The position numbers and the translations under genes are program-made. DNA of 64,000 nucleotides from Trichaptum fuscoviolaceum (Eukaryota > Basidiomycota > Agaricomycetes > Hymenochaetales > Trichaptaceae): positions 2,487,773 through 2,551,772 of the forward strand of contig CAJSYZ010000007.1 of assembly GCA_910574455.1 (NCBI GenBank). The letters are read 5' to 3'. The notes under the pieces were generated by a model. That model saw only the letters and a list, made by a program, of their open reading frames with translations, searched no databases and was not told the DNA's origin. Shown one piece after another: positions 62,911-64,000 of the stretch. Position 1 is the first letter of the stretch; every line of letters starts with the position of its first letter.

Positions 62911-63528
62911 GTTAATGCGGCTACGCCTAGGGATATCTAGTAGTTTCATCAGCAATTTCTATGCAAATAAATGACACGGGCACCGACATTCAATGTTCAA
63001 GTTGTCGAGGGACGAGGAGAAGGTCAATTCATGGCAAAAGCTTACCAATGTTATTGATCGGCAGTTGCCGGTAACTTGAAACGGCGCTGCCAGTGACTCC
63101 AGTGGAACAAATTTGATGTCAACTTTTCTCATGTATGATATGATCATCGGTGGTATGCAAAAGTTTGTTCAATGCAATACATTTGATACAGCTATTATTT
63201 CTTTCTCCAGCAGAACCTTATATGTATTCGACTACATTATACCTTCCCAATGTGCTACACTGGAAATCTCGACCTGGTCATGGTTGTACTTCGACGCTCG
63301 GAATTTCAGACTTGGAATCAACTTGAAGCTTCAAGTTAAAGAGGATGAGTGCTCACTCTCGCTTCGAACGTCCCGAGATCATTCTTCCGACATACAGCGT
63401 TATATCGCAGCAACAGGTACATCGGAAGGGAAATACAAGAACACCAAGCTCCTTTGTCAAATTGTCCTACAACGTTTTAAGCTTAACTGTCAGGTAATTC
63501 CTCCCTTGTCCGAGGACGTAGGAATCAA
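62911..63528. other. Intergenic
   Basis: A plus-strand frame of 143 codons (63113-63544) has an ATG but no recognisable domain and ends inside the repeat, so I do not call it. AACTTGAA words of the left flank recur at 63073 and 63321. Confidence 0.4.
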
Positions 63529-64000
63529 AAGCTTGCCGACGTAGGTATGTCTCGTAGAAGACACGCACGAACAGCAAGCCCTCCACCCATCGTGAGCGAT
63601 CGCGCAGTTGTTCTTAGTTTAGCACGCCGTTTGGATTTCATATTCAGTAGGACACTGCTCGTCTGCGGAGATAACTATGAGGGGACTCATTAGAAGCACT
63701 ACAAATGGAGCGGCCCCTCCATAACTAACCAAAGGTGAAGAAAGAAGGTAAGTTGTAGACGTTGGGTTCTATAGCTGACAATCACTGGGCAATCCAGTTT
63801 GTTCAAACCCGTGTTTCGCTAGTCCCTCGCCCGCTATCAAGGATACAATGAAGGGGACGAAGGGACAGGATAGCTCTTATCCGCTCTCTTATCTACGTTG
63901 AGCGACTCGCAGATGCGACAAATGGATTGTAACTACTATAAAATTGTGATCATGTAGAAAATTCCGACTCACAATAAAATATGTCGGTACGGAGCGTCAA
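63529..64000 (-). repeat. Dispersed repeat, copy 2, inverted
   Basis: Reverse complement of the block at 6340-6810; best matched part 63625-64000, patchier to 63529 (AAGCTTGCCGAC against TCGGCAGCTAGTAAGCTT). It runs off the end of the window, so the full element is longer than seen here. Confidence 0.75.

Noticed and set aside
63113..63544. 143-residue protein
   Set aside because: No domain, and its end lies in the dispersed repeat.

Overview
The window looks like genomic DNA of a filamentous basidiomycete of the Agaricomycetes type. Genes are split by many short (about 50-70 base) GT-AG introns. Conserved genes include CUL1, EAF6, RTT109 and a mitochondrial large-subunit ribosomal protein of the L20 (mL58) family. 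There are also lineage-type genes: DUF6534-like and other seven-helix membrane proteins, an F-box protein, and a repeat-associated coiled-coil gene. I do not name a species. All calls come from reading the sequence; no database search was run.

Layout. 1-6810: a repeat-rich flank with one many-exon lineage-specific gene (1134-5488), then a dispersed repeat (about 6340-6810). A second copy of that repeat lies inverted at the far end of the window (63529-64000). 6811-19528: a composite Ty3/gypsy chromovirus with identical 185-bp LTRs, flanked by a perfect 81-bp direct repeat. Its gag-pol is cut by two nested LTRs of another family (8601-11104 and 11682-12501, each with a 5-bp target duplication) and has lost the reverse transcriptase YxDD region. 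Its 3' untranslated region holds two tandem Helitron2/Helentron-like elements; the first carries a broken, intron-containing copy of the exportin gene CSE1.

20084-40384: two full-length cullin genes about 15 kb apart and in opposite orientation. One is a canonical CUL1 (plus strand, 37651-40384). The other is a divergent paralogue (minus strand, 20084-22791) with the same seven intron positions. Between them lie an F-box gene, EAF6 (with a MITE-like hairpin in its first intron) and three tandem paralogous seven-helix membrane protein genes. 40385-43788: gene-poor DNA with two inverted-repeat elements.

43789-64000: a 1054-residue membrane protein with a very long cytoplasmic tail, a DUF6534 protein, RTT109, a 1122-residue Ser/Pro-rich coiled-coil protein, the mitochondrial ribosomal protein, and the inverted repeat copy.

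Genes with a shared theme: the cullins and the F-box protein belong to the SCF ubiquitin-ligase system, and EAF6 (NuA4/NuA3) and RTT109 (H3K56) act in histone acetylation. There is no sign of a biosynthetic cluster. The most unusual material is the composite transposon with its captured CSE1 gene, its 81-bp flanking duplication, and the duplicated cullin with an altered adaptor-binding helix.
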